From Gemmatimonas sp. (GTDB lineage Bacteria > Gemmatimonadota > Gemmatimonadetes > Gemmatimonadales > Gemmatimonadaceae), in NCBI GenBank assembly GCA_011390885.1, contig JAABRO010000007.1, positions 1 through 64,000 on the forward strand: a stretch of 64,000 nucleotides of DNA, given 5' to 3'. A program made the position numbers and the translations under genes. Under the pieces are notes generated by a model. That model made no database searches. It saw only the letters and a list, made by a program, of their open reading frames with translations, and was not told where the DNA came from. Within the stretch, counting starts at the first letter, position 1. The number at the start of each line of letters is the position of its first letter. Shown here piece after piece: positions 1 to 11,818 of the stretch.

Positions 1-1145
1 TGAGACGCGCCCTGCGGTTCCTGTTGCGTGCACTGGCCGGCATCACCCTCCTGCTCGGTGCCGTCGTCACCGTGCTCGCCCTCCTGCTGCGGCGCGAGTC
101 GCCCTGCCCGCCAGGTGCGCCGGCGGCGATCGATGGGCTGGCCGCCGACGCCGCGCCCGATGCGTCGTCCATGCTGGCCATCCGGCAGCACTGCTACGGC
201 CCGCCGGAGGTGCTGCAGCTGGAGCGGGTCAGCCGTCCGGTCCCGTCGGCGCGCCAGCTGCTGGTGCGGGTGCGCGCTGCGTCGGTTAATCCGCTCGATT
301 GGCACTATCAGCGTGGCCGGCCCTACGTCATGCGCCTCGAGAGCGGACTCGGCACGCCGAAGGAAGCCGCCTTCGGCGCGGATTTCGCCGGCGTGGTGGA
401 GGCCGTGGGCGACAGCGTGACGCGGTTTGCGCCCGGCGACTCGGTGTTCGGCTCGCGCACCGGCGCCTTCGGGCAGTACGTCACCATCGGCGAGACGGCC
501 GGCGTGGCGCGCATGCCGAGCGGCGTGAGTTTCGAGGAGGCCTCCACCCTTGGCGTGGCGGCCACGACCGCGCTGCAGGCGCTGCGCGACCATGCGCACG
601 TGCAGCCCGGCGAGCGGGTGCTCATCAACGGCGCCTCCGGTGGCGTGGGCACCTTCGCCGTGCAGCTCGCGAAGTCGATGGGTGCGCACGTGACCGGCGT
701 GGCCAGCACACGCAACCAGGAGCTCATGCGCTCCCTCGGCGCCGACGCCACCGTGGACTACTCGCAGGTCGACTTCACGCAGGCCGGCGCGCGCTACGAC
801 GTGATCATCGACCTCGTGGGCAACCACGCGCCATCAGCGCTCCGGCGCGTGCTCGAGCGCGGGGGGCGCGCGGTGCTGGTGGGCGGGCCGGAGCTGGACC
901 CATACCTCGGGCCCGTGCGCCCCATGGTGGCCTTCACCGTGTACGACTGGTTCGTGCCCGAGGAGTTCGGCGGCATGCTGGCGACCACCACACAGGCGGA
1001 CCTCACCGCGCTCGCAGCGCTCATGGCGCGCGGCGCACTGCGCGTGGTGATCGACCGGCGCTTCACGCTCGCCGAGGTGCCGGCGGCCGTGGCCTACCAG
1101 AAGCAGGGCCGCTCCCGTGGGAAGAACGTGGTGCTGATGCCGTAG
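1..1145 (+). CDS. Membrane-anchored zinc-less MDR oxidoreductase (quinone reductase/NAD(P)-dependent alcohol dehydrogenase type)
   Basis: Medium-chain dehydrogenase/reductase that probably reduces a quinone- or enone-like substrate with NADPH. After a hydrophobic N-terminal anchor (about residues 10-30) come a GroES-like domain (about 55-160) and a Rossmann domain with the dinucleotide loop GASGGVG, then typical closing residues GKNVVLMP. I see none of the Cys/His zinc ligands of alcohol dehydrogenases. The window opens with 'tg' followed in frame by codons for RRALRFLL, so the true start is probably an ATG or GTG whose first base lies just outside the window; a TTG at 24 is the first complete alternative. 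The membrane anchor is unusual, since most family members are soluble. It converges on the ABC permease gene, with a short GC-rich hairpin between them. Exact substrate unknown. Confidence 0.8.
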   Translation, partial: RRALRFLLRALAGITLLLGAVVTVLALLLRRESPCPPGAPAAIDGLAADAAPDASSMLAIRQHCYGPPEVLQLERVSRPVPSARQLLVRVRAASVNPLDWHYQRGRPYVMRLESGLGTPKEAAFGADFAGVVEAVGDSVTRFAPGDSVFGSRTGAFGQYVTIGETAGVARMPSGVSFEEASTLGVAATTALQALRDHAHVQPGERVLINGASGGVGTFAVQLAKSMGAHVTGVASTRNQELMRSLGADATVDYSQVDFTQAGARYDVIIDLVGNHAPSALRRVLERGGRAVLVGGPELDPYLGPVRPMVAFTVYDWFVPEEFGGMLATTTQADLTALAALMARGALRVVIDRRFTLAEVPAAVAYQKQGRSRGKNVVLMP

Positions 1146-1169
1146 GCGCCGCCGTCGCCGGCGGCGGGG

Positions 1170-2002
1170 TCAGCTCAGGCTCCGCCGCCTGAACGTGCGC
1201 AGCCCCAGCCAGAGGAAGAGCACGGTGAGCCCCCCCATTGCCGCGCACGAGACCGCGAGCGGCATGTGCGGCAGCGACGGCGTGAGCGCGCCGCGCATGG
1301 CCTCGGCCACGTACACCATCGGGTTCACCAGCACGCCGTACTTGAACGCCGGCACCGCGTCGAGCCCGCGCCACGGATAGTAGGCGCAGCCGAACATGAG
1401 CATCGGCGCGATGATGATCGAGAACATGAGCCCGATCTGCGTGGCCGAGATCACCGTGCCGATCCACAGCCCCAGCGAGGCGAAGAGCGTGGAACCGAGC
1501 AGCGTGACCCCCAGGATCCACGGCACGTTGGCCAGGTGCAGGTCGGGGATGGGCCCCATGATCACGCGCGCGATCGGCAGCACCACGGCGGCCGCGATCA
1601 CGCCCTGCAGCGCGCCGGCGACGACCTTCTCGATCGCGATGAGCTGCATGGGCACCGGCGCGAGCAGCCGATCCTCGATCTCGCGCGTGAAGCCGAAGTC
1701 CTGCACCATCGGCAGCGCCACCGACTGCACCGACGAGAGCGTGAGCGACACCGCGAGGATCCCCGGCAGCAGCGCCGACGTGTAGCCGGCCTGCACGAAT
1801 CCCATCTTCGGCAGCAGGAACCCGAACACGATCAGGAAGAGCACCGGCTGCATGATGGTGCGCACCAGGAAGTACGGCAGCTCACGTCGCGCGACGCGCA
1901 CGTCGCGGCGCAGGAGCGCGCCGAACACCGAGAGCCGCGACACGGGTGGACGCTCCGCCGCGCTCGCCGCCGCGGCGACCCGACCGGCTGTCGCGGTGGC
2001 AC

Positions 2003-2006
<4 letters not shown>
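1170..2006 (-). CDS. ABC-2 type transporter permease
   Basis: Integral membrane subunit of an ABC exporter, 278 residues, with about six hydrophobic segments in the ABC-2 (DrrB-like) pattern and a cytoplasmic N-terminus rich in Ala/Arg. It works with the ATPase encoded just upstream on the same strand: the two reading frames overlap by 4 bp (ATGA), so they are translationally coupled and form one transporter. The DrrA/DrrB family exports drugs, lipids or polysaccharides; nothing here defines the cargo. Confidence 0.88.
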
Positions 2007-3031
<1,025 letters not shown>

Positions 3032-3136
3032 CCGGGAAACGATACGCAGTGGGGCGCGTCGGCGGCATCACCGTTCCGAGGAACCGCAACGCCACCGCGA
3101 CGCTTGGAGACAGGAGAACCTCAACCGGTCATACCG

Positions 3137-3718
3137 ATGATCCCTGCGATCATGCCGTTGCTGCTCCTGCTGCTCGGCATCGCCGATGTACGCACTGCGT
3201 CGTTGCCGGCGCAGCCGGTTCCCGTGACGCTGTTCACGTTCGACGGCGCCGACGACGCGGCGTGGGACGTGGTGAACGACGGCGTGATGGGTGGCCGCTC
3301 GGCCGGCTTCGTGAGCGTACAGGACGGCGCGCTGCGGTTCACCGGCACGCTCGTGACGCAGGGCGGCGGCTTCACGTCGGTGCGGGCGGCGCGCGCCGTG
3401 GACCTCACGGGCGAGGCGGGCCTCGAGCTGCGCGTCCGCGGCAGCGGGCGTCAGTTCGAGCTCGAAGTCGACGATGGGCTGCGCAGCTATCGGCGCAGCG
3501 TGTCGCGGCGCGCGCCCTTCGCCACGTCACCGGAATGGACGGTGGTGCGCGTGCCGTTCCGTGCGCTCCGCAGCACCATCTTCGGCCAGCCGGTCAACGC
3601 GCCTCCGCTCGACCTGGCGCGTGTCCGGGGCGTGGGGCTCTACATGGCCGACGGTCAGGACGGACCGTTCCGCCTCGAGGTGGACTACATCCGGTCGTAC
3701 GGCGCAGGCGCCACGTAG
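3137..3718 (+). CDS. CIA30 family protein (secreted)
   Basis: 193-residue protein with a hydrophobic N-terminal segment (signal peptide or anchor, about residues 5-20) and one galactose-binding-like beta-sandwich of the CIA30 family (NADH:ubiquinone oxidoreductase intermediate-associated protein 30). Diagnostic stretches are VNDGVMGGRS near the start and VRGVGLYMADGQDGPF near the end. Mitochondrial CIA30 is a complex I assembly factor; bacterial homologues have no established function, and this exported form is unlikely to do the same job. ATG 3137 gives a clean signal peptide; an AGGAGA sequence lies 19 nt upstream, which is rather far. It stands alone, divergent from the ABC operon. Confidence 0.8.
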   Translation: MIPAIMPLLLLLLGIADVRTASLPAQPVPVTLFTFDGADDAAWDVVNDGVMGGRSAGFVSVQDGALRFTGTLVTQGGGFTSVRAARAVDLTGEAGLELRVRGSGRQFELEVDDGLRSYRRSVSRRAPFATSPEWTVVRVPFRALRSTIFGQPVNAPPLDLARVRGVGLYMADGQDGPFRLEVDYIRSYGAGAT

Positions 3719-3765
3719 CCGGCGGCCAGGAGCCGGCGCGGTGGACCGCGCTCCGGCGTGCGGCG

Positions 3766-4704
3766 TCAGCGAAGGCGACGCGTGTCGGGCCCGGCAACCC
3801 CGGTGAGTGATTCGCTGAGGGACACCAGCCGGGCGCGCGCCGTCGCATCGAGCGCCTGCGGCTCCATCGGCACGATCGGCTGGCCTTCCAGGTAGAAGGC
3901 ACCCGGTTCCAGCGCATCGCGCATGATGAGCCCCATCACGTGATCGCGCCCCTCGGCCACCGTGCTCTCGGGCGGAATCCCGATCCCCTGCACCATGGTG
4001 GTGTTCATGAGCGTGGCCGGGTGCAGCGAGATCATCGTGATCCCCTGTGCGGCGAACGCCGGTGCCAGTTCGATCGTCATGCTCACCTGCGCCAGCTTGC
4101 TCTGGCCGTAGGCGCGGTCGATCGCCGCCTCGTAGGCACCGGGCTTCTCCAGCATCACGTCGTCGAAGTCGATCGGCGCGGCGCTGCCTGAGGCCACGTT
4201 GACCACACGTGACGGCGCGGCCGCCGCGAGGTTTGGCTGCAGCCGGTTCACGAGCACCCAGCCGGCCAGGTAGTTCACGGCGAAGTGCAGCTCATGGCCG
4301 TCCGCGCTGGTGCGACGCGGCTGCGTGCTGAGAAGGCCGATACCGGCGTTGTTCACGAGCAGGTCGAGCGTCGGGTACGCCGCTGCGATCGTGTCGGCGA
4401 AGTCGCGAACGGCTTGCATCGAGGCGAAGTCGGCGGCGATGAAGCGCGCCGATCCCGCGCCGGCAGCCGTGATCTCCGCCACCACGGCGCGACCGCGTTC
4501 CGCGTTTCGTCCGTGCACGATCACGTGCGCGCCCTGCGCCGCGAGGGCGATCGCCAGCTCGCGGCCGAGTCCGTCGGTGGATCCGGTGACCAGTGCGGTC
4601 TTGCCAGCGTACGGGAGCGCCGGTGCCGCACCGCGCGTCTGGCAGGCAGCCGGCAGCACGCACAGGCCGGCAAGCAGGGAGCACAGCATGACGCGAAAAC
4701 GCAT
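3766..4704 (-). CDS. SDR family oxidoreductase with lipoprotein-like signal
   Basis: Short-chain dehydrogenase of about 312 residues: TGSTDGLG cofactor loop, NNAG, a catalytic serine region VASGS and the YGQSK catalytic Tyr/Lys. The internal ATG at 4704 is chosen because GAGGAT sits at proper spacing before it and the encoded N-terminus is a signal peptide ending in a lipobox-like LPAAC. An NAD(P)-dependent enzyme outside the cytoplasm would be odd, because free cofactor is not expected there, so the signal may be an uncleaved anchor. The frame stays open upstream into a truncated NTF2-like coding region (4810-4974), so a 402-residue fusion starting at 4974 is also possible. Confidence 0.82.
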   Translation of the reverse strand: MRFRVMLCSLLAGLCVLPAACQTRGAAPALPYAGKTALVTGSTDGLGRELAIALAAQGAHVIVHGRNAERGRAVVAEITAAGAGSARFIAADFASMQAVRDFADTIAAAYPTLDLLVNNAGIGLLSTQPRRTSADGHELHFAVNYLAGWVLVNRLQPNLAAAAPSRVVNVASGSAAPIDFDDVMLEKPGAYEAAIDRAYGQSKLAQVSMTIELAPAFAAQGITMISLHPATLMNTTMVQGIGIPPESTVAEGRDHVMGLIMRDALEPGAFYLEGQPIVPMEPQALDATARARLVSLSESLTGVAGPDTRRLR

Positions 4705-4809
4705 GGGCACGATCCTCGAGCAGAGGGCAAGGCGGTCGGCGAAGACCGGCGGTGGCGATGGCGTGCGACGGACCGGTGCAATATGCAGGCGGGCGCCGAT
4801 CGAGGAGAC

Positions 4810-4974
4810 GCGGGCGGACTCCGTGATCGCCGCTCGCCCCACGGCGGGGGTGCCGTCGTTGATGGTGAGCGAGCCGTCCTCGGCATAGTGCGCGGCAACC
4901 GACGCCGGATCCTGGCTGCACCACGCCGCCGTGTACGAGGTGGCCATCGCGGTCACGGCATCATGCTCGTTCAT
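4810..4974 (-). pseudogene. Truncated NTF2-like (SnoaL/DUF4440) gene fragment
   Basis: The first 55 codons from ATG 4974 encode the recognisable beginning of a nuclear-transport-factor-2-like fold (SYTAAWCSQDPASVAAHYA, then GTPAVGRAAITE). The family normally needs 110-150 residues, but here similarity stops and the frame continues through about 35 Pro/Arg-rich residues into the SDR gene. This looks like the 5' remnant of a gene whose 3' part was lost when the SDR gene became its neighbour. It starts 7 bp after the cupin stop codon, so it probably once formed an operon with it. Alternatively the whole frame is expressed as an NTF2-SDR fusion. Confidence 0.5.
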
Positions 4975-4981
4975 TGGCGAC

Positions 4982-5359
4982 TCATGCGTCCTTGCCGTGC
5001 GAAAGGTCGCCAGGCGGCTTGACCTCCACGCTGACGATGTGAATCAGCGTGGCACCGACGTTCTCCAGCGAGTGCGGGGCCAGCGGTTCGCCCCAGAACA
5101 CGCTCGGGAGCACCGACGCCGGACTGCCGGCACGGCTGTCGACGAGCACCGTCTCGTCGGCAGCGCGTCGGACGAAATCACCCCAGCTCACGACATGGTG
5201 CACCGCAGGCCACTGGTGCGTATGGACCGGCGTGCGTTCACCAGGGCGGATCTGTGTATCCAGCACGCGAACCCGGGCGTTCTCGAGGAGCAGGCGATGA
5301 TGTTCGGGTGCCGCGACGAGCGCATCCAGTTCAGCCGGCCAAGGTGGTGCCGATGACAC
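4982..5359 (-). CDS. Cupin domain protein
   Basis: 125-residue single-domain cupin. The first cupin motif is visible as PGERTPVHTHQWPAVHHVV (metal-binding His residues) and the second, weaker, around PHSLENVG. Such small cupins bind a metal and may act as dioxygenases, isomerases or ligand sensors; the substrate cannot be predicted. The GTG at 5359 is the start because a strong GAGGAGG lies 5 nt before it; longer frames would add 60 low-complexity residues. It is first in a probable operon with the NTF2-like remnant and the SDR. Confidence 0.75.
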   Translation of the reverse strand: MSSAPPWPAELDALVAAPEHHRLLLENARVRVLDTQIRPGERTPVHTHQWPAVHHVVSWGDFVRRAADETVLVDSRAGSPASVLPSVFWGEPLAPHSLENVGATLIHIVSVEVKPPGDLSHGKDA

Positions 5360-5599
5360 AGTGCCTCCTCCATGTGGTGCACGCACAGCGCGCAGTGGAT
5401 CCGCGGGACCGGGTGAATTGACGGCGCCGGCATGGACTCCGCCAGCCGCGGCGGCTCCAGCGGCCAGGTGTCTGCGGTCACGGTGGCTGCTGCAGGAGCG
5501 GTGTGGGCATCGGCGATGCATGCACCAACGACGTGCGGGGTGCATCATCGCCGTGATGCACCCCGCACCGATTCCACGCTGCGCCCCGCGCCCGGCCCG

Positions 5600-7267
<1,668 letters not shown>

Positions 7268-7465
7268 GGAATGCCGGGTGGTGCGGGGAACGGATCACGG
7301 GCGGCCGGTCGGCGCCCAATCGTGAAACATAACGGGTTCGGCCGGGCCGACCCGGTCCACCGGCGTGACGGCGCCTGCCCGCAGAATGACGCCGACGGCG
7401 CTCGCTCGTCTTTCCGGAGACCCCGCGCAGCGCTTCGGCGCCTGCCAGGCCCGCGACCTGCTCTC

Positions 7466-9784
7466 ATGACCACCCCCGTCACCCCGATTCCATCGACCGG
7501 CGTCGTCGCGGACGACCCCGATGTCCGCGCCATGCTCGTCCGGTTCACCGTTGCGTTGAACCGGCGCCGCGCGTACGCGCCGACGCATCCGATGGTCACC
7601 GAGTCCGACGAGGGACTGCGGCAGGCGCTGCACGCGGTGCTCGCGCGGCGGCAGGCGTTCACTCTGGGCGTGGCCCACGAGGAGCTGCTCCTCGATCTCG
7701 CGCCGGTCGAAGGCGGCGGGGCGGCCACGCGAGAGCTGGCCCGGCGACTGCACCGCCGCGAAGTGGGGGCGATCACGTTCCGCGCCGGCGTGACCGGGGA
7801 CGCGGTGCGCGCGCTGCTCGCCTGGCTCGCGGCGGACCCCACCGCGCCCGGCGCGCGATCCGACGAAGGCACCGGCACGCAGCAGCCCGATGGCCCCGAG
7901 ACGAGTCAGCCGCCGGATCTCCCGCCCTCGCTGCGCGACATCCAGGTGCAGAAGGTCGCGTACGATCGCCTCGCGCTCTCGGGCGGTGAACGCGACGCAG
8001 ACCGCAGCATCGCCGCGCTCTGGCGCGCGCTCGCCGCAGCGGCACTCACGGACATGCCACCGGGCCCGCCGGGGACGTTCCTCGGCGATCCGGACGGCCG
8101 CGCGACCGCGCCGCCGCGTGATCCGGGGAGCGCCACCGGCACCACGCTGCCGTCGTTCGACGCGCCGCGGGATGACCTCGACGCGGAACTGGACCGGCTG
8201 GCGGAGGCGCCCGCCGACGAGCTCGCCGACGCCATCAGGGACCGGACCCACGAGGCGGCGCACGCGCATCGGGTCGGCGTCGTGCTGCAGACCATTGCCT
8301 CGCAGCTGCGCACGGCCACACCCGACGTCCGCCGTGAGGTGGCCACCCGGCTTCGCGCGGTGCTGCTCCGACTCGGTGACTCGCCCCTCGCCGCGATCAT
8401 CCGGGCATCGGGAAACGCCGCCGAGCAGCGCCGGTACGTGGCCAGCCTCATCGACGTCCTGCCCACCGTGGCGATCGTGGACTGGCTGGAACACATGGCG
8501 AACACGAGCGAGGAGCAGCTCTCGCACCATCTCCTGCGCATCCTCACGAAGCTGTCGACACACGCCGGGAATCGCCGCGCGTCGCCCGATCGGACCGATG
8601 CCTTTCGCGAGGCGGCGCAGGCGCTGATCGACGGGTGGGACCTCGATGACCCGAACCCGATCGAGCACGGCACGCTGCTCAATCACATCGCCTCGGATCA
8701 GAGCGCGCCGTCGGTATCGTCGGCGCCGCCGCGGCCCGGGGGCGAAGAGATCGGCGAATCCGACCGCGAAACGCCGGACGAGAACGCGTTGCGCCTCGTG
8801 CAGATGGCGTGCGAGATCGACGTCGCGGGGGCCGACGCGCTGCAGGCGGCGCGCGAACTCGTGGCGGCCGGGCATGTGTCCCTGCTCCTGTCGGTGCTCG
8901 ATATCGCACCGGGCCGCCGGGCCGCCGCCGCCCTGCGCGAGGCCATCACGGCACGGGAGCCGCTGCTGCACGCCATGCTGAAGGAGCCCTTCGATGCCGC
9001 CGCCGCTCGCGCGCTGCTGCACGACATCCCGTTCGCGGCCGCGCCGACCCTGCTCGACGCCCTCGAACACGCGCGCATCCGTTCGGCCCGACGCATCCTG
9101 CTGAACACGCTGCAGGGCTTCGGCGCGCCGCTCATTCCCCTGCTCGAGGCCCGACTCGATGCCTCGGCGCCCTGGTACTTCGTGCGCAACCTCCTCCTGC
9201 TCCTGCGTGACGTCGCGATCGACGCGAGCGAACCGTCGCGCACCGGTGCCGCCGATGCCTCCCTCCGCTCGTTTCTCGACCACCCCCAGGAGCAGGTGCG
9301 GATCGAGGCGCTCCGCGTGCTGCTCGACACACCGGCCAGCCGCGACCTCGCCATCCGTCGCGCCCTCGAGGATCGCAGCCCTCGCCTCGTGGCGGCGGCC
9401 ATCGATGCCCTCAGTTCCGGTCCCGGCGGTGAGACCACCGGTCCGCGGGCGATGTCGCGTGACGTCGCCGCGCGCCTGATGCGCCTTGCCGAGTCGCCGG
9501 ACCTCGAAGCCGAACTCGCGGCACGGTCCGTCCGCGCCCTGGGCAATGCCTCGGGCCCCGTGGTACGGGACTGGCTGCTGGCGCAGGTCACACGCCGGAC
9601 ACGGCTGCTGCGTCGCCGCACCCTCGCCGACGGCCCGATCGCCGCGGCCGCGTTGCAGGTGCTTGCCATGGTCTACCACAGCGACCCGGCTGCCGCGGAC
9701 CCGCTCGCCATGGCGCGGCAGCTCGAGGTGCACGATCCGCGGCGCCTCGCCGTCGATCACCCACCGGCGCGAGGGGCGTCGTGA
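7466..9784 (+). CDS. Large alpha-helical (HEAT-like) protein with HD-GYP-associated N-terminal domain
   Basis: 772 residues, no signal peptide and no transmembrane segment. The N-terminal ~110 residues (motif RRAYAPTHPM) are clearly related to the N-terminus of the next gene product (MSLYAPAHPM). The rest is low in hydrophobic runs and rich in Ala/Leu/Arg helices that repeat with HEAT-like spacing, for example EQVRIEALRVLLD followed by DRSPRLVAAAIDALS. Its stop overlaps the start of the HD-GYP gene by 4 bp (GTGA), so the two are coupled and probably act together. Function unknown; a scaffold or partner of the phosphodiesterase is an inference. ATG 7466 is chosen because the conserved domain starts shortly after it. 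Confidence 0.75.
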   Translation: MTTPVTPIPSTGVVADDPDVRAMLVRFTVALNRRRAYAPTHPMVTESDEGLRQALHAVLARRQAFTLGVAHEELLLDLAPVEGGGAATRELARRLHRREVGAITFRAGVTGDAVRALLAWLAADPTAPGARSDEGTGTQQPDGPETSQPPDLPPSLRDIQVQKVAYDRLALSGGERDADRSIAALWRALAAAALTDMPPGPPGTFLGDPDGRATAPPRDPGSATGTTLPSFDAPRDDLDAELDRLAEAPADELADAIRDRTHEAAHAHRVGVVLQTIASQLRTATPDVRREVATRLRAVLLRLGDSPLAAIIRASGNAAEQRRYVASLIDVLPTVAIVDWLEHMANTSEEQLSHHLLRILTKLSTHAGNRRASPDRTDAFREAAQALIDGWDLDDPNPIEHGTLLNHIASDQSAPSVSSAPPRPGGEEIGESDRETPDENALRLVQMACEIDVAGADALQAARELVAAGHVSLLLSVLDIAPGRRAAAALREAITAREPLLHAMLKEPFDAAAARALLHDIPFAAAPTLLDALEHARIRSARRILLNTLQGFGAPLIPLLEARLDASAPWYFVRNLLLLLRDVAIDASEPSRTGAADASLRSFLDHPQEQVRIEALRVLLDTPASRDLAIRRALEDRSPRLVAAAIDALSSGPGGETTGPRAMSRDVAARLMRLAESPDLEAELAARSVRALGNASGPVVRDWLLAQVTRRTRLLRRRTLADGPIAAAALQVLAMVYHSDPAAADPLAMARQLEVHDPRRLAVDHPPARGAS

Positions 9785-11076
9785 ATCCCACGGTGCAGTT
9801 CCTCACCGTGCTCGGCCAGGCGCTGGCGGCGATGTCGCTCTACGCGCCAGCCCATCCGATGCGCACCACGGCGCGGCAGCGCGCGCTCGAGACGCTGCAC
9901 ACCGTGCTGGCCACGCGCGGATCGCTGCGGCTCTCGTTTCTCGAAGGGGACGTGATCGTGGGCACGCGCGCGCTGCCGGAGCTGCGCGGGTGGGACTGGG
10001 GTGCGCGCTTCTCGCGCGCTGGCGTGCAGCGACTCGAGCTCGATCACCTGCCGCCCCCGACCGACGAGCAGCTCGACGCGCTGCTCCAGGCCCTGCACGA
10101 TCGGCTCGCCGCACCCGCAGGGACGGTGTTTCCCGCCTTCGCGCTGGCCGGGCTGCGCGCCGGTCCGCTCAGCGTGACTGAGGACGTGCCCGAGGAGACC
10201 GAGGCCGTCGGCGACCTGCTGGAGGCGATCGCGCGCGAAGGGCTCGATGAGGAAGCCGACGCGGTGCGCTGGATTCACGATGAAGCGGCCGGCGGGCGAG
10301 CGATCCCGATGGCAGAAGTGGAAACGGTCGTTCGTTCCCTGGCGTCGGCCATGCATCGCGATCAGCACGTGGTGCTGCCGCTGCTGGAACTCAAGACGGT
10401 CGACCAGTACACGACCACGCACTCCTGCAACGTGGCCATGCTGTCCATGGGGCTGGCCGAGCGGGTCGGGCTGTCGTCCGCTCAGGTGCGGGAGATCGGA
10501 ACGGCGGCGTTGCTGCACGACATCGGCAAGGTGCGCGTCCCACCGGACATTCTCGTCAAGCCGGGCCGGCTGAGCGACGAGGAGCTGCAGCTGATGCGGC
10601 GGCATCCGGTGGACGGTGCGCGCATGCTCTCCGAGCGGGGCCGCGGTCACGCCCTGGCGGCCACGGTCGCGTACGAGCATCACGTCTGGGAAGACGGACG
10701 CGGAGGCTACCCCCGCTTCGTGTACGCGCGACGGTGCCACTACGCCAGCCGCCTCGTGCACGTCTGCGATCTCTATGATGCGCTGAGCACGCGACGTCCC
10801 TATCGCGACGCGTGGCCGCGCGAGCGCGCGCTCGCCATGCTGCAATCGCAGGCGGGTGTCGAAGTGGACGCCGAACTGGTGCACGCCTTCGTCACCCTCG
10901 CCAACGAGGCAGAGGAGACGCGGCTGCCGCTGCACGACACTCCGCAGAACGACTGGACGGCAGCCGTTTCCCGGGCCGCGGCATCGTGGCCCACTGCCGA
11001 CGAGACGCCGTCGACGAGGCCAGCGGAAGCCGGGCCAGCGGCGGAGGAGCGCGAGGGAACGATTCCTCAGCGGTAA
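9781..11076 (+). CDS. HD-GYP domain protein (probable c-di-GMP phosphodiesterase)
   Basis: 431 residues starting with GTG at 9781. The C-terminal half is an HD-GYP hydrolase: HDIGK (H246/D247), PDILVKPGRL, RRHPVDGA, EHHVWEDGRGGYP and a CDLYDALST stretch. HD-GYP enzymes cleave cyclic di-GMP or related dinucleotides. The N-terminal ~110 residues form the same domain as in the upstream HEAT-like protein. There is no receiver domain or membrane segment, so the input signal probably comes through the N-terminal domain or through the coupled partner. The tail after about residue 385 is low-complexity Pro/Ala/Glu. The stop codon TAA overlaps the AAGGAT ribosome-binding site of the next gene. Confidence 0.88.
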   Translation: MNPTVQFLTVLGQALAAMSLYAPAHPMRTTARQRALETLHTVLATRGSLRLSFLEGDVIVGTRALPELRGWDWGARFSRAGVQRLELDHLPPPTDEQLDALLQALHDRLAAPAGTVFPAFALAGLRAGPLSVTEDVPEETEAVGDLLEAIAREGLDEEADAVRWIHDEAAGGRAIPMAEVETVVRSLASAMHRDQHVVLPLLELKTVDQYTTTHSCNVAMLSMGLAERVGLSSAQVREIGTAALLHDIGKVRVPPDILVKPGRLSDEELQLMRRHPVDGARMLSERGRGHALAATVAYEHHVWEDGRGGYPRFVYARRCHYASRLVHVCDLYDALSTRRPYRDAWPRERALAMLQSQAGVEVDAELVHAFVTLANEAEETRLPLHDTPQNDWTAAVSRAAASWPTADETPSTRPAEAGPAAEEREGTIPQR

Positions 11077-11092
11077 GGATATCTTTCGTGTC

Positions 11093-11818
11093 ATGCAGAT
11101 CGACATCGCCGGCCATCTCTCGGGGAGCCCGCTCGCCGCCATCCCGCTCCTCTTCGGGGCGGGCGTGCTCACGAGCCTGACCCCCTGCGTCTACCCCATG
11201 ATCCCCATCACGGCGGCAATCGTGGGCGGGCAGACGCTCGCCGCCGATGGCACCCGCACGGCGCCGCCCCGCTGGCGAACGGCCGCGCTCACCGGCGCGT
11301 ATGTGCTCGGGCTGGCCGCGGTGTACGCCGGGCTCGGGCTGCTGGCCGGCCTCACGGGCACCATGTTCGGCGCGGTGAGCAGCAACCCGTGGGCCTACTT
11401 CACCATGGCCAACCTGCTGCTGCTCGCGGCCCTGTCCATGTTCGACGTGATCCCGGTGCGCCTGCCGTCGTTCCTCGTGCAGCGCGCCGCTACGGCGGGC
11501 ACGGGCGGGCGCGCCGCCGGCGCGTTCGTCATGGGGGCCGCCTCCGGACTCGTGGCGGCGCCCTGCTCCGCCCCGGTCATGGCCGCGGTGCTCACCTGGG
11601 TGAGCGCCACCCAGAGCGCCGGCCTCGGCTTCGTGTACCTCTTCACCTTCTCGATCGGCATGTGCGCCCTGCTCGTGATCGTGGGGCTGTCGGCGGGTGC
11701 CGTGTCGCGCCTGCCGCGCGCCGGCACTTGGATGCTCTGGGTCAAGAAGGGCTTTGCCATCGTCATGCTGGCGATGGCCGAGTACTACCTCATCAAGATG
11801 GGACAGGTCTACTTCTGA
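11093..11818 (+). CDS. CcdA/DsbD-like transmembrane thiol-disulfide carrier
   Basis: 241-residue polytopic membrane protein of the DsbD beta-domain/CcdA family, which moves reducing power from cytoplasmic thioredoxin across the membrane. About seven hydrophobic helices are visible. The two active cysteines are in SLTPCVYPM and AAPCSAPVM, both with the flanking prolines characteristic of DsbD. The soluble alpha and gamma domains of full DsbD are missing; the secreted thioredoxin encoded next (TGATG overlap) is the probable redox partner. ATG 11093 follows AAGGAT by 12 nt. Confidence 0.9.
   Translation: MQIDIAGHLSGSPLAAIPLLFGAGVLTSLTPCVYPMIPITAAIVGGQTLAADGTRTAPPRWRTAALTGAYVLGLAAVYAGLGLLAGLTGTMFGAVSSNPWAYFTMANLLLLAALSMFDVIPVRLPSFLVQRAATAGTGGRAAGAFVMGAASGLVAAPCSAPVMAAVLTWVSATQSAGLGFVYLFTFSIGMCALLVIVGLSAGAVSRLPRAGTWMLWVKKGFAIVMLAMAEYYLIKMGQVYF

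Noticed and set aside
7295-9760. An 821-codon frame on the - strand
   Set aside because: Antisense to the HEAT-like gene; Arg/Gly/His-rich with no recognisable domain or ribosome-binding site. Third-position bias of GC-rich genes keeps it open.
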